From contig WRKN01000021.1 in NCBI GenBank assembly GCA_009778055.1, forward strand, positions 1-19,867: DNA of 19,867 nt, in the 5' to 3' direction. The notes beneath the pieces were generated by a model that made no database searches, was not told the DNA's origin, and saw nothing but the letters and a program-made list of their open reading frames with translations. Made by a program: the position numbers and the translations under genes. The stretch comes from Synergistaceae bacterium. Lineage in GTDB: Bacteria > Synergistota > Synergistia > Synergistales > Aminobacteriaceae. This document shows, piece after piece, positions 1-8,037 of the stretch. Every line of letters starts with the position of its first letter. Position 1 is the first letter of the stretch.

Positions 1-859
1 AGACATTCTCCGTCACCTGCCCCAGTATCGTGCCCGGCAGGTCGCTGTTGATACCCCCCACCATAACGCCGCTGATTATGGAGCCGGTCTTGAGTTCGTA
101 GGGCGAGAGCGGGGGACGGGGACCTGAAGACAGGTATTCCGACTGCACGGAAGAGGCGGCGCCCGCGCCGGCGTTCGTTCTGAGAAAAGCGTTCATCCTG
201 TCCTGGTGGGCTACGTTGGCCGCGTTGGGATCGGAACCTACTATGTCGCGGGGCATTATTCCCGCCACACCCCCCCCACCGCCGGCGCCCAAGGCGCCTA
301 GAACACCGGCGTCGCCTGTGCCCATCGCTGACAGGAGTTGATTCAAGGTATCGCCGCCGGGCGCGGCGGAGGCGTCAGGGCCGTCCCCGCCCCCGATTCC
401 CAAACTTATGCCGGAAGGCGCCACGAAAGCCGCCGTTCCCCTCTGCCGGGCGCTCTGGTATTCGGCGGAGGGGGGCCTGCGCACAACCCGCGTACTTGCC
501 TGGGGCCTTTCAGGCTCCGCGGCGGCAGGCGTTCCCTGCATCGACTCGCTCAACTCGGCCGCTATCTGCTCCCTGAGGTTTCTGTAAACCATCTCACGAA
601 CGGCGTCCGCGTTGCTGAAAAGCCCGGTGGCCGGGTTCACGTCCCGCACCTCGGGAATTGCGCTTATCGGAGTGCGCCGGCTCCTCCGGTCGTCATCCAT
701 GTTGAACACGATAATGACCATCACAAGCGCGAGGGAGGCGGCAATCGTCCAAATTATCCTCGTGCTTCTGGGCCAGTTTTTTACGCGCTTTTTCCCGCCT
801 TTGCTCTCCTCCGTGAAGTCCGGTACAAAAAAATCCGTGGAGCTGCCTTTATCTGCCAT
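1..859 (-). CDS. virB10: VirB10/TrbI-like T4SS protein (C-terminus beyond window)
   Basis: The reading frame is open from an ATG at 859 to the left edge, giving 286 residues without a stop, so the C-terminal part lies outside. VirB10 proteins span the inner membrane and periplasm and reach the outer membrane, linking the T4SS ATPases to the outer-membrane core. Visible here are a short basic cytoplasmic N-terminus, one membrane segment at about residues 34-53, a long Pro/Gly/Ala-rich periplasmic linker, and the start of the conserved beta-barrel domain. That start reads SPYELKTGSIISGVMVGG followed by INSDLPGTILGQVTENV, which closely fits the VirB10 family signature. The gene begins 22 bp after the virB9 stop, with AAGGTG upstream of the ATG. 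The linker contains an eight-G run on the coding strand (270-277 on the plus strand). Confidence 0.93.
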   Translation of the reverse strand, partial: MADKGSSTDFFVPDFTEESKGGKKRVKNWPRSTRIIWTIAASLALVMVIIVFNMDDDRRSRRTPISAIPEVRDVNPATGLFSNADAVREMVYRNLREQIAAELSESMQGTPAAAEPERPQASTRVVRRPPSAEYQSARQRGTAAFVAPSGISLGIGGGDGPDASAAPGGDTLNQLLSAMGTGDAGVLGALGAGGGGGVAGIMPRDIVGSDPNAANVAHQDRMNAFLRTNAGAGAASSVQSEYLSSGPRPPLSPYELKTGSIISGVMVGGINSDLPGTILGQVTENV

Positions 860-881
860 GACCGTCACACCTTCTTCCGTT

Positions 882-1964
882 CTATTCCGTCTCGGGGGCC
901 GCGACTTTTACGTCTCTGTAGATGACCACTCTGTCTCCGCCCACCTGGAGTATGCCTATGTCAAACAACCTGTCTACGATGTAGAGGTTGCCCTCGACCC
1001 GGTAATTAGTCAGCTTCTCGCGCCCGTCCGCCTTTATGAAAAACGCCGGCGACTCCGTCACCTGCATTCGCTCCGGCATCACTATGTACGTATGCCCCCT
1101 CGCGTCGTAAACCGAGGTGGGCTTCCACGCGATGTTGCCGCCCCTCGATACGCTTATGGTGTACCGCGTGAACACGTTCTCCGGGTTGACGGACCTAGCT
1201 CCGAGTTCAGCCGCGCGCGCCGCGGGAGCGTCGGCGGTTTTTATATCGTCGGCGCGCTGGTACAGGGAAAGAAGCGCCGACCAGGATTCCGCGTCGGCGG
1301 CCTTGGTCCCCGCCGGAACTTCCGGGTACACAAAACCGACGAACGGCATGTACTGTCCCTCGGATATGGAGACCAGCTCCAGCGAATATGTGCGCCTGTC
1401 GGTGTGTATCAGCATATTCGCCGCTATGTCGGGTAACTGCGGCTTTATGATGACGTGCGTCGTAAGCTGGTCTTCGGGGCCGCTGGCAGCGCCGGCGACA
1501 AGCCATCTGGCGCTGTCGGATATGTGGACGTTCCGGACTGTCTCCCCCGGCTCCAGCTCAATGTTTGTCAGCCGGAGCGGCCTGCAGGCTATCCGGGGGT
1601 TGAAAATGCCGAAATAAAAATTTATCCGCCCGTTGTCCTGCATATATGGCATGGGCGCGCCCTTTGCCTCGTCGTAAGCCCTGGCCAGCCTTACCGCGGC
1701 GGTGTCGATGCTGCGCAGGGGCGGCACCCTTTCCAAAAGCCTCATTTTTGCCTGAAAAGCAGCCGACTCCGGGTCATCGACCTCCACCACCTCAACGCCC
1801 GTCATGGTATCCGCCAGCCCGTCTACGGGAACAAGGTTATCCCACGGCAGGGGCCTCCTGTCGTCAGGGTCCGTCGCGGCCCGTACCTTCACCGCTCCAA
1901 ACCCCACGGAGACCGCGGCTATAATCATCACTATCAAAAACACCGGTTTGTTATACAGCTTCAT
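882..1964 (-). CDS. virB9: VirB9/TrbG-like T4SS outer-membrane core protein
   Basis: A 360-residue exported protein with an N-terminal signal peptide (hydrophobic residues 8-24, Ala-rich cleavage site near 29-30). VirB9/TrbG forms the periplasmic and outer-membrane ring with VirB10. Family features are visible: the central block IELEPGETVRNVHISDSARW, the segment LLIHTDRR-like (here MLIHTDRRTYSLELVS), and the C-terminal block NYRVEGNLYIVDRLFD followed by IGILQVGGDRVVIYR. The gene starts 11 bp after the virB8 stop, with AGGGGA a few bases before the ATG, and is followed by virB10. A divergent paralogue lies at 13935-14882. No VirB7 lipoprotein gene is seen next to it. Confidence 0.93.
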   Translation of the reverse strand: MKLYNKPVFLIVMIIAAVSVGFGAVKVRAATDPDDRRPLPWDNLVPVDGLADTMTGVEVVEVDDPESAAFQAKMRLLERVPPLRSIDTAAVRLARAYDEAKGAPMPYMQDNGRINFYFGIFNPRIACRPLRLTNIELEPGETVRNVHISDSARWLVAGAASGPEDQLTTHVIIKPQLPDIAANMLIHTDRRTYSLELVSISEGQYMPFVGFVYPEVPAGTKAADAESWSALLSLYQRADDIKTADAPAARAAELGARSVNPENVFTRYTISVSRGGNIAWKPTSVYDARGHTYIVMPERMQVTESPAFFIKADGREKLTNYRVEGNLYIVDRLFDIGILQVGGDRVVIYRDVKVAAPETE

Positions 1965-1975
1965 CTCTCATTCCC

Positions 1976-2695
1976 CTAATAACTTCTGATGATGTTGAAG
2001 TCGGTGATGTAAATGCCGAGCGGGTTGTCAATCAGCCTCGCGTAGTCCCCCGGCGGCGAGACCACGACGCTGAACGTCCCTATGTAGCCGAATTCCTGGT
2101 CCTGCCCGTCCCCGGCGAGAATCGTCTCGGTCCAGCTTGCCTGATATACGCTGTTGCTCATGGGCTGCACCGAGAGTATTTTCACGCTCACCGGATACCT
2201 GGCCGCCGGCGGCGGCGACTCGCGATAGTACGAGTTCAGGAGGCGCGAGGCGTTGCTGTCCCTGGCGACGGCCTTGAACGACTTTTCGGAGAACACGAGC
2301 TGGGTCGCCACGTCACGCATACGGGCGCGGCTGTTGATGATGAACGTCCCTATCTGCGCCGCCACTACGCGCGAGTCTATATCGGAGGCGTCTATCGCCT
2401 TGACCGGTATCGCGTAACCGTGCTGATCCACCTGTATCACGTACGGCTGTATCTTGACGTTCCTGACAAGCGACATATTGGACAACACACTCAAAATGAG
2501 CAGTATCAGCATGGCGAACGTGGCAAGCCTCCACTGCGCTACGGAGAAGGCCAACTCCTGGTATACGTCGATATGGCGCTTCTTGCTGCTTATCCAGAGG
2601 CTTTTTTCCGCAGCCTCCTGCCGCGCCCTCTCGTCGGACAGGATATCCGTTCCGGCTTTGGGCTTGATATTTCCTTTCTTGGAAAAAAAAGACAT
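1976..2695 (-). CDS. virB8: VirB8/TrbF-like T4SS inner-membrane protein
   Basis: A 239-residue protein with a cytoplasmic N-terminus of about 55 residues, one membrane helix at about residues 58-75 (TFAMLILLILSVLSNMSLV), and a periplasmic NTF2-like domain. This is the bitopic VirB8/TrbF layout, which nucleates the inner-membrane complex. Family-like segments include VYQELAFSVAQWRLATFAM before the helix, and IQPYVIQVDQHG and the TxxF-type end YIGTFSVVV...NPLGIYITDFNI. A strong ribosome site (GGGAGGAG, about 10 bp from the ATG) supports the start. It lies 33 bp after the virB6 stop and just before virB9, the usual 6-8-9-10 order without virB7. Confidence 0.92.
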   Translation of the reverse strand: MSFFSKKGNIKPKAGTDILSDERARQEAAEKSLWISSKKRHIDVYQELAFSVAQWRLATFAMLILLILSVLSNMSLVRNVKIQPYVIQVDQHGYAIPVKAIDASDIDSRVVAAQIGTFIINSRARMRDVATQLVFSEKSFKAVARDSNASRLLNSYYRESPPPAARYPVSVKILSVQPMSNSVYQASWTETILAGDGQDQEFGYIGTFSVVVSPPGDYARLIDNPLGIYITDFNIIRSY

Positions 2696-2728
2696 AGCTG
2701 CTTACTCCTCCCACATTTGGCTATATAT

Positions 2729-4732
2729 TTATTGTTTTGGGGAATTCATTGAATCCCTTACGGCGTTCCGCATATCGTTACTGGTTGCGGGGGGCATGTC
2801 CGACATTACGGAAGGCGGCGCGCCGGACATTGAACCCTGCCCCTGCGACAAAGCGTCCGACGTCCCACCGCGCGGCATGGCGTCAGGCGTTCCGCCACGC
2901 GGCATGGCGTCCGACATTCCGCCTCGCGGCATGGCGTCAGGTTCTCCGCCACGCGCCATGGCGTCAGGTATTCCGCCTCGCGGCATGGCGTCCGGTTCTC
3001 CGCCACGCGCCATTGCGTCAGGCATTCCGCCTCTCGGCATGGCGTCCGGTTCTCCGCCACGCGCCATTGCGTCAGGCATTCCGCCTCGCGGCATGGCGTC
3101 CGGTTCTCCACCACGCGCCATTGCGTCAGGCATTCCGCCGCGCGCCATCGCGTCAGGCGTTCCGCCGCGTGCCATCGCGTCAGGCGTTCCGCCGCGTGCC
3201 ATTGAATCAGGCATTCCGCCTCGCCCCATTGCGTCAGGCAATCCGCCACGCGCCATTGCGTCAGGCGTTCCGCCACGCCCCATTGAGTCAGGCGCTCCGC
3301 CGCGTGCCATTGAATCAGGCGTTCCGCCTCGCCCCATTGAGTCAGGCGCTCCGCCACGCGCCATTGAATCAGGCGTTCCGCCGCGAGACGTGGCGTCCGA
3401 GAAGCCGGATAATCCGGATACTCCGCCTCTTGCCATTGAGTCCGGTATTCCGCCTCGCGCCATTGCGTCAGGCATTCCAGCCGCAGGTCTGGCGTCGGCC
3501 ATTCTGCCCGCTGGTCTGGCGTCAGGCATTCCGCCGTCGAATATCACGTCTTGCGCGAAATTGCCGAAACCGGCGCCGCGGAAGTTGGCGTTTTCCCTCG
3601 CGGCCGACGCCACTTCCGACGGCAGAGGCGAGGCCGCCATAAATCCGCCTCCCGCCGCGCTGCTCCTGACTGTCGCCTGCACGTCTCCGGTAACGCTGAT
3701 GTTATTCACCTCCGACGACCCTGTCCCGGACGCCGTCGCAAGGGCCGGCGTAAAGCCGGGCATAATCGGAGCCGGGGGGAAACTGCCCGGCTCAATCCAG
3801 TTTATCCGCGAGAAGAACGCCCCGGTTACGAGGTTTGCCGCGTACTGAGGTATCGTCTTTATCGACAAAAATATGACCGTCGAAAACGCGGCGAACATGA
3901 AGGCGTGCTGGAAAAATCCGTCCGACGCAACATCCGCGGGGTCGCTGAACACGTCTGACGCGTCCCCGACCAAGGGCGTCGCCACGGTAATCACAACGGA
4001 GAGGCAGAGCAGTTTCAGCCCCACCGAAATCAAAACTTTCACGTAGTTCAAGGCGAACGGCTTTGTCGCGGACAAGCCGCCTAGCCCGATAAAGATTAGC
4101 CCAGCGGGGACCACCACGTAATACTCCAACAGATACACGACCGCGAAGGCGGCGGCGAACGAGAACGACACCAGCGTCAGCGCGTAGGGGACCACCGCCC
4201 AGACCGCGCCGGATACTCCCAGGTCGAACGCCGTTTTGGTCAGTCTGTGGACGCCTTCCAGACACGCCGCCAGGAACGCGACCGGGTTGATCTGCAGCAT
4301 ACCGTCGACCGCCCCGGCGTTTGTCCCCGAGAGTCTCCTTATCCCCCTCGCGAACATCAGCATCAGGTTTTGGGATTCTTCCGTGACGGTGGGATTGGCA
4401 AGGCCGAGCAGCCACGCGAAAAACCCGATGAGCACTATCTCTTTCACCAGTAACGAGATAACGTGGCTCATCGTCCACTCGCCGCGGAGGGCAAGTTGAA
4501 CCGCCGCCCACGTCAGTTGTAACAGGGCGAGCGTCCAAAACACCTGCGTCGCCGCGGTGTGGGCAGCCACGCCCAATTGTCTGCCGCGAGTTATCGCGCG
4601 GCCGATCAAATCGGTTATCGGAGCCGCCGCCATAGCGTCCGCCGCCCAGGCCGCCCCCGCGCCGCAGACCGCCCACAAAACGCAGGCCGCCCCAGCGGTC
4701 AGTATCCAGTTCCTGCTACCGTACTCTTCCAT
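2729..4732 (-). CDS. virB6: VirB6/TrbL-like polytopic T4SS protein with long nonapeptide-repeat tail
   Basis: A 667-residue protein. The first 310 residues are strongly hydrophobic, with segments near 10-30, 63-82, 90-111, 173-200, 203-220, 232-251 and 279-297, as expected for the inner-membrane channel component VirB6/TrbL. Residues from about 312 are soluble and Gly/Ala/Pro-rich. From 402 to 632 there are 25 near-perfect nine-residue units of the type xPDAMARGG, broken once by a six-residue insert, then a 35-residue Met/Ser/Pro tail. VirB6/TrbL tails vary between systems, but this repeat is unusual. The ATG at 4732 overlaps the last 34 bp of the preceding VirB5-like gene and has GGTGA upstream. 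Whether the tail faces cytoplasm or periplasm cannot be told from sequence alone. Confidence 0.9.
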   Translation of the reverse strand: MEEYGSRNWILTAGAACVLWAVCGAGAAWAADAMAAAPITDLIGRAITRGRQLGVAAHTAATQVFWTLALLQLTWAAVQLALRGEWTMSHVISLLVKEIVLIGFFAWLLGLANPTVTEESQNLMLMFARGIRRLSGTNAGAVDGMLQINPVAFLAACLEGVHRLTKTAFDLGVSGAVWAVVPYALTLVSFSFAAAFAVVYLLEYYVVVPAGLIFIGLGGLSATKPFALNYVKVLISVGLKLLCLSVVITVATPLVGDASDVFSDPADVASDGFFQHAFMFAAFSTVIFLSIKTIPQYAANLVTGAFFSRINWIEPGSFPPAPIMPGFTPALATASGTGSSEVNNISVTGDVQATVRSSAAGGGFMAASPLPSEVASAARENANFRGAGFGNFAQDVIFDGGMPDARPAGRMADARPAAGMPDAMARGGIPDSMARGGVSGLSGFSDATSRGGTPDSMARGGAPDSMGRGGTPDSMARGGAPDSMGRGGTPDAMARGGLPDAMGRGGMPDSMARGGTPDAMARGGTPDAMARGGMPDAMARGGEPDAMPRGGMPDAMARGGEPDAMPRGGMPDAMARGGEPDAMPRGGIPDAMARGGEPDAMPRGGMSDAMPRGGTPDAMPRGGTSDALSQGQGSMSGAPPSVMSDMPPATSNDMRNAVRDSMNSPKQ
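2837..3529 (-). repeat. 27-bp tandem repeat array coding for nonapeptides in virB6
   Basis: There are 25 in-frame 27-bp units encoding xPDAMARGG-type nonapeptides (variants PDSM, DAMP, DAMG; first residue M, T, E, A, I or L). Six codons interrupt the array between units four and five. In the downstream half (about 2890-3130) units alternate as MPDAMARGG / EPDAMPRGG, a 54-bp higher-order period that indicates recent duplication by unequal exchange or slippage. Because 27 is a multiple of three, the antisense frames are also open across the array. Confidence 0.95.
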
Positions 4733-5589
4733 GAGTTCACCGCCATCTCAAAAGCGGACGTCTCGTCGAAGTCGTCCTGCGCTTCCTCCAGCATCTCCCG
4801 CACGTTCAGATCGGTTTGACGTATCATGTCCGACCTCATCTGAAGAAACCCCACGCCCTGGTAGCTGGCGGTGAGCGCGCCCGCCTGAAGAACCTCCATA
4901 TACCCGCCTTTACCCTCTTCCCCCGCCCCCAGCGAGACGGAGTGAAGGTCTTCGATCAATTTCTCCGCGTTGTCGCTGAGAACCCGCGCCTGGTTCAGAT
5001 TGCCTTTGAGGGCCCCTTCAATGTCCTTCTTCCACGTGTCCCGCCTCGTCCGGTAAATGTCGGAGTAAATATTCGCGCCCCGTCCTCTGTAGCCGGGGGC
5101 CTTGCTTCCCACCGAAGCTCCATATGACACGGCCCCGCCGCCTGTCATTTCCGCGCTCAGCCCGCTTGCGTCAAACTGGCCGGCCGCCCTGTCGAGATAC
5201 TGCCGCCCGTTCAGGGGTTTGTGGTCGGCCAAGTAGTTGGCCTTGTACGTGTCGTATCTGTCATTTTCCACTTCCAGTTCTCCCGAAGCGTACGTAATTA
5301 TCGCTATCAGCGTGGCGAACGTGTTAAAGTCAAAGATGAACCTTCCTTCGTCAAGGTTCGCTCCACCTTTCGAAGGCCCGAAAATGGATTCCTTAAAATC
5401 CCCTATCTTGTCCATTACCTTGTCCATTATTATGTCCTTGATCAAACCCGCGATGTCAAAATCGATATCGATCTCGAAACTTGCCGCGTGCGAGGCGCGC
5501 GGCATGAATGCCCCCATCCCCGAGAATACCGCCAACGCAACGGCGGCCGCCGTCAATAACTTAAATTTCCAACAGGTATGCTTTGCCAT
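4699..5589 (-). CDS. TrbJ/VirB5-like secreted protein, tandem copy 5
   Basis: A 296-residue protein with a signal peptide (hydrophobic 11-28, likely cleavage after ASHA at about 35). It shares with four upstream neighbours a YxxDHxxL-type motif (YLADHKPL, D122-H123), IYSDIYRTR, a GGYMEVLQA block, RSDMIRQTD, a predicted helical C-terminal third, and the end SAFEMAVNSWKSTVAGTGY. VirB5/TrbJ proteins are periplasmic, and VirB5 is a minor pilus-tip component; position between virB4 and virB6 fits the virB5 slot. The ATG at 5589 falls out of frame on the Trp codon of the previous gene (overlap 37 bp), with GGTGA upstream. A TTG at 5556 overlapping the previous stop is an alternative start. The middle (residues 41-70) is acidic and Ile-rich. 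Confidence 0.85.
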   Translation of the reverse strand: MAKHTCWKFKLLTAAAVALAVFSGMGAFMPRASHAASFEIDIDFDIAGLIKDIIMDKVMDKIGDFKESIFGPSKGGANLDEGRFIFDFNTFATLIAIITYASGELEVENDRYDTYKANYLADHKPLNGRQYLDRAAGQFDASGLSAEMTGGGAVSYGASVGSKAPGYRGRGANIYSDIYRTRRDTWKKDIEGALKGNLNQARVLSDNAEKLIEDLHSVSLGAGEEGKGGYMEVLQAGALTASYQGVGFLQMRSDMIRQTDLNVREMLEEAQDDFDETSAFEMAVNSWKSTVAGTGY

Positions 5590-6368
5590 GTGCTCACCGC
5601 CTGTCTGAAGGCCGAATGTCTGTCGGTTTTTTCCTGGATTTCGTTGTGGGCCAGCGCCGCCGTTTGATCGACGTGCCGCATAATATCCGTCCTGGCCCGC
5701 GATATCTGTACGTTGGAGTAATTTATAATCTGGTTCTCGGCCTGCGTCAACTGCCTGTAGCCGCCGGACGTAAATTCACCCGCTTTGAGCATGGCGTCCT
5801 GGAGGCTCTTTATGGCCTTCAAAGACGTGTCGATAATGAAACCGGCCTCGGAGTTGTTTGACGCGGCGATCTTTTTTATGTAGCTCTCAAAAATTTTTAC
5901 CCTTTCCCTGTAAGCGTCCGAGTATATGGTCGTCCCCGTTCTGTAGCCGGTGTACGTTTCGTCGAAGCGGGACGCGTTCCACGAACCGCCGAAGGAGAGG
6001 ACTCCGTCGCCGGAAAAAGAGGAGTACGGCAGTCTCAGCACCTCATACACTTTATCCCTCAGTTCCAGGTGATCCAGAGAGTAAAGCTTTTTTTCAAGGT
6101 CGCGCTGATTGCCCTGCTGGTTCGATATCAACCCCTGGTAAAGAAATTCTTTGTCAACCTCCTGCGTTATGTCTCCTGCGGTTTTGGCAAGGTCCTCTTT
6201 CACTTTTTTTATTATCTCGTCCAGAACGATACTTGCGACAAGCGCTGCAATCTGCTCAAAGATCGCTTCCGCCTTTCTGGCGGGGAACAACGGAAAGCTC
6301 AAAGTCATGACAAGAAGGACGGCTACCAGCTTCATCAATAATTTGTGCCTGTGCCAGAATCTACCCAC
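5553..6368 (-). CDS. TrbJ/VirB5-like secreted protein, tandem copy 4
   Basis: A 271-residue protein with a clear signal peptide (MKLVAVLLVMTL onward, cleavage near RKAEA at about 35). It carries the shared features of the tandem family: SLDHLEL (D99-H100), GYRTGTTIYSDAYRER, SGGYRQLTQAENQI, RTDIMRHVDQTAALA, and the end HSAFRQAVSTWQSIPVGNLSY. GYRQLTQAENQ closely recalls TrbJ. Two starts are possible. One is GTG at 6368, which overlaps the preceding gene by 34 bp and has GGGAGGGGGG upstream. The other is ATG at 6335, which sits in a TGATG stop-start with the preceding gene and gives a shorter, standard signal peptide but has no good ribosome site. I list the longer form. Confidence 0.84.
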   Translation of the reverse strand: MGRFWHRHKLLMKLVAVLLVMTLSFPLFPARKAEAIFEQIAALVASIVLDEIIKKVKEDLAKTAGDITQEVDKEFLYQGLISNQQGNQRDLEKKLYSLDHLELRDKVYEVLRLPYSSFSGDGVLSFGGSWNASRFDETYTGYRTGTTIYSDAYRERVKIFESYIKKIAASNNSEAGFIIDTSLKAIKSLQDAMLKAGEFTSGGYRQLTQAENQIINYSNVQISRARTDIMRHVDQTAALAHNEIQEKTDRHSAFRQAVSTWQSIPVGNLSY

Positions 6369-7288
6369 GCCGCCACCCCCCTCCCGAATGCTTCAAACAA
6401 CTCCGCGCGCTCACTCTGGGAATTGGCCGCCATTTTGGCGTCGGCCTCCATCTGCGTCATTATCACGGCCCTGACGTTCGCCAACTGCCCGTTCCGAAAG
6501 TCAGCGGCCAGCCCGTTCGCCTGAATCGCCCTGCGGTACCCGGCCCTCCTGATGGCCCCGTGTACTTTGTCGTACTTTGTGTATCTCGGTTTGTCGCTCC
6601 GGTACGGCAGTATATTATGGAACTCCTTCAGCGCTTCAAATTCGCTCTCCCATATCTCCTCCAGCTCGTCCTCGGGGGTACCCTCGTTCGCGGCGTCGTT
6701 AAGGTTCGCCAGGATTTTTTGATCCTGGTAATACCTCATCCTCTGCCCGGAGTCCCTGTTGGCCCGGAGAACGGCCTCCGCGTATTCTTTCGTCTTCGAC
6801 AGGCGCAGTTTGTAGTCGCCCGGATAATCCGCCGGCGACGGCTCGCCGTATCCCCTGAGGAACGTGTCGAATTCCCCTCCGGCGGACGCCTTGAAGAACA
6901 CCCCGCCGCCGCCGGAGAGCGCGGCGTATCTAGCGTTCAGGTCAGGCGTGATGTCCGGCAGCAGTTCGTCCCCGCCGTCGAGGGGCCTGTGATCGTGGGC
7001 GTACATCGTGGTGTCCCACTGCATCTCCTCTATGTTCTTTACGTGCAGTCCCCGCAGCCCATCCACAATCCCTTCCCTTCGAGCTTTTATGTTTTGGAGT
7101 GCCACATCAAGAGCAAATGCGAAGACAAGCACAATACACAGCTCAACAGCGGTCTCGACCCACTCCCCCCGACCCATGTAATTTCCGCCCCCCTCCGACT
7201 GAACGGGGCAGAGAAACGTCATAACCACGACGAGTACAACCGCTGTTATCCGCTTCATAAGTTTTCCTCGCGTCAATTTCCCCGGCAT
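6335..7288 (-). CDS. TrbJ/VirB5-like secreted protein, tandem copy 3
   Basis: From the ATG at 7288 the protein has 317 residues. That start sits in TGATG with the previous stop and has GGGGAGGG seven bases upstream, so it is preferred over an ATG at 7321 that has no ribosome site. The N-terminus is a signal-peptide-like hydrophobic stretch (about 13-28) followed by a second hydrophobic stretch at 48-64, which could anchor the protein. Shared family features are YAHDHRPLDGG (D99-H100) and the ending ELFEAFGRGVAAWVDSGTGTNY. The middle differs from its neighbours: it lacks the GYxxxLQA block and has an acidic segment (DELEEIWESEFEAL). It is the most diverged of the five copies. Confidence 0.82.
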   Translation of the reverse strand: MPGKLTRGKLMKRITAVVLVVVMTFLCPVQSEGGGNYMGRGEWVETAVELCIVLVFAFALDVALQNIKARREGIVDGLRGLHVKNIEEMQWDTTMYAHDHRPLDGGDELLPDITPDLNARYAALSGGGGVFFKASAGGEFDTFLRGYGEPSPADYPGDYKLRLSKTKEYAEAVLRANRDSGQRMRYYQDQKILANLNDAANEGTPEDELEEIWESEFEALKEFHNILPYRSDKPRYTKYDKVHGAIRRAGYRRAIQANGLAADFRNGQLANVRAVIMTQMEADAKMAANSQSERAELFEAFGRGVAAWVDSGTGTNY

Positions 7289-8037
7289 CAATATTCCCTC
7301 CCCGCTCCAGAGTTTTTCCATGAGGCGACGGCCGCCTCGAACGCCGAGAGTTCGTCGGCGCGTTCCTGAGCGTCGTTCATTTCGATGCTCACCTTCAGGT
7401 CAAGCCTGCGGCCCAGGTCAGCCTGGAGTTTTACGAGTTCTTCGTTCACAAAGTTGTTTATGCGGGCGTCGGCCTGTATGAGCTGGAGGTATCCGTACGC
7501 CTCGTCCGACGCGTCATTCAGCTTTTTGACCTCCGAGGCGGCCTTCCTGACGTCTTCCGCGGCTTTGCCGTTGCCCTCGGTAACTTTACGCATATATTCT
7601 TCCCAGTTATTGACGCGGCTGCGGTAGAGCGCGGCGTAGTTTCCGTTGGGCGCGGGCCTGTAACCGGGATACGTCACCCGTCCGGCGGACTCGGAAGCGC
7701 CAGCGTAGTAGTCGTATACTTTTCCCTCCATCTCCCTTACCAGGTCGTCGAGCCTCCGGTGATCCATCCCGTAGTGGAGGTGTTTCGTCTCCGCCATATC
7801 GTCGATAAGTTTTTTCAGCTCAGGCAGAATTTTATTGTCCCGTTCTCCAAGTGTTCCGTTCTCTATCCCGGCCAATATCGTCTGAGCCACCATTGCCACC
7901 GCCTGGTCGCGCGGAGCCTTCCACACTTGTTCATATGGATCGGCGGCGGAGTGCGCGGCGCCCGCGAACAGCAGAACGGCCGCGACGCCGGCGAGCGCCC
8001 TCAATATACGGCGGCGGGGGAAAGTGTATTTTTCCAT
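7288..8037 (-). CDS. TrbJ/VirB5-like secreted protein, tandem copy 2
   Basis: A 249-residue protein, the shortest of the five and close to usual TrbJ/VirB5 length. Its signal peptide has an RRR n-region, a hydrophobic core at 14-28 and likely cleavage after AHSA (about 31). Shared motifs are YGMDHRRL (D92-H93), YPGYRPAPNGNYAALYRSR, EAYGYLQLIQADARIN, and the end ELSAFEAAVASWKNSGAGREY. The ATG at 8037 lies out of frame on the Trp codon of the previous gene (overlap 37 bp), with GAAAGG and TTAGGG upstream. A TTG overlapping the previous TGA is an alternative. It appears to be periplasmic or pilus-associated by family; a direct function cannot be read from sequence. Confidence 0.85.
   Translation of the reverse strand: MEKYTFPRRRILRALAGVAAVLLFAGAAHSAADPYEQVWKAPRDQAVAMVAQTILAGIENGTLGERDNKILPELKKLIDDMAETKHLHYGMDHRRLDDLVREMEGKVYDYYAGASESAGRVTYPGYRPAPNGNYAALYRSRVNNWEEYMRKVTEGNGKAAEDVRKAASEVKKLNDASDEAYGYLQLIQADARINNFVNEELVKLQADLGRRLDLKVSIEMNDAQERADELSAFEAAVASWKNSGAGREY

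Noticed and set aside
612..1617. Several plus-strand frames opposite virB9 and virB10
   Set aside because: Antisense shadows in GC-rich DNA; the minus-strand products match known T4SS families over their full length.
2837..3529. CRISPR-like array
   Set aside because: The units are contiguous, in frame, without unique spacers, and inside a coding gene.
2454..3848. Long plus-strand frames (2454-3848, 2737-3642) and a second minus frame (2806-3357) across the repeat array
   Set aside because: They are shadows of virB6: a 27-bp unit keeps all frames open. The minus-strand frame continues into a standard VirB6 membrane domain, and the others have no signal, ribosome site or family resemblance.
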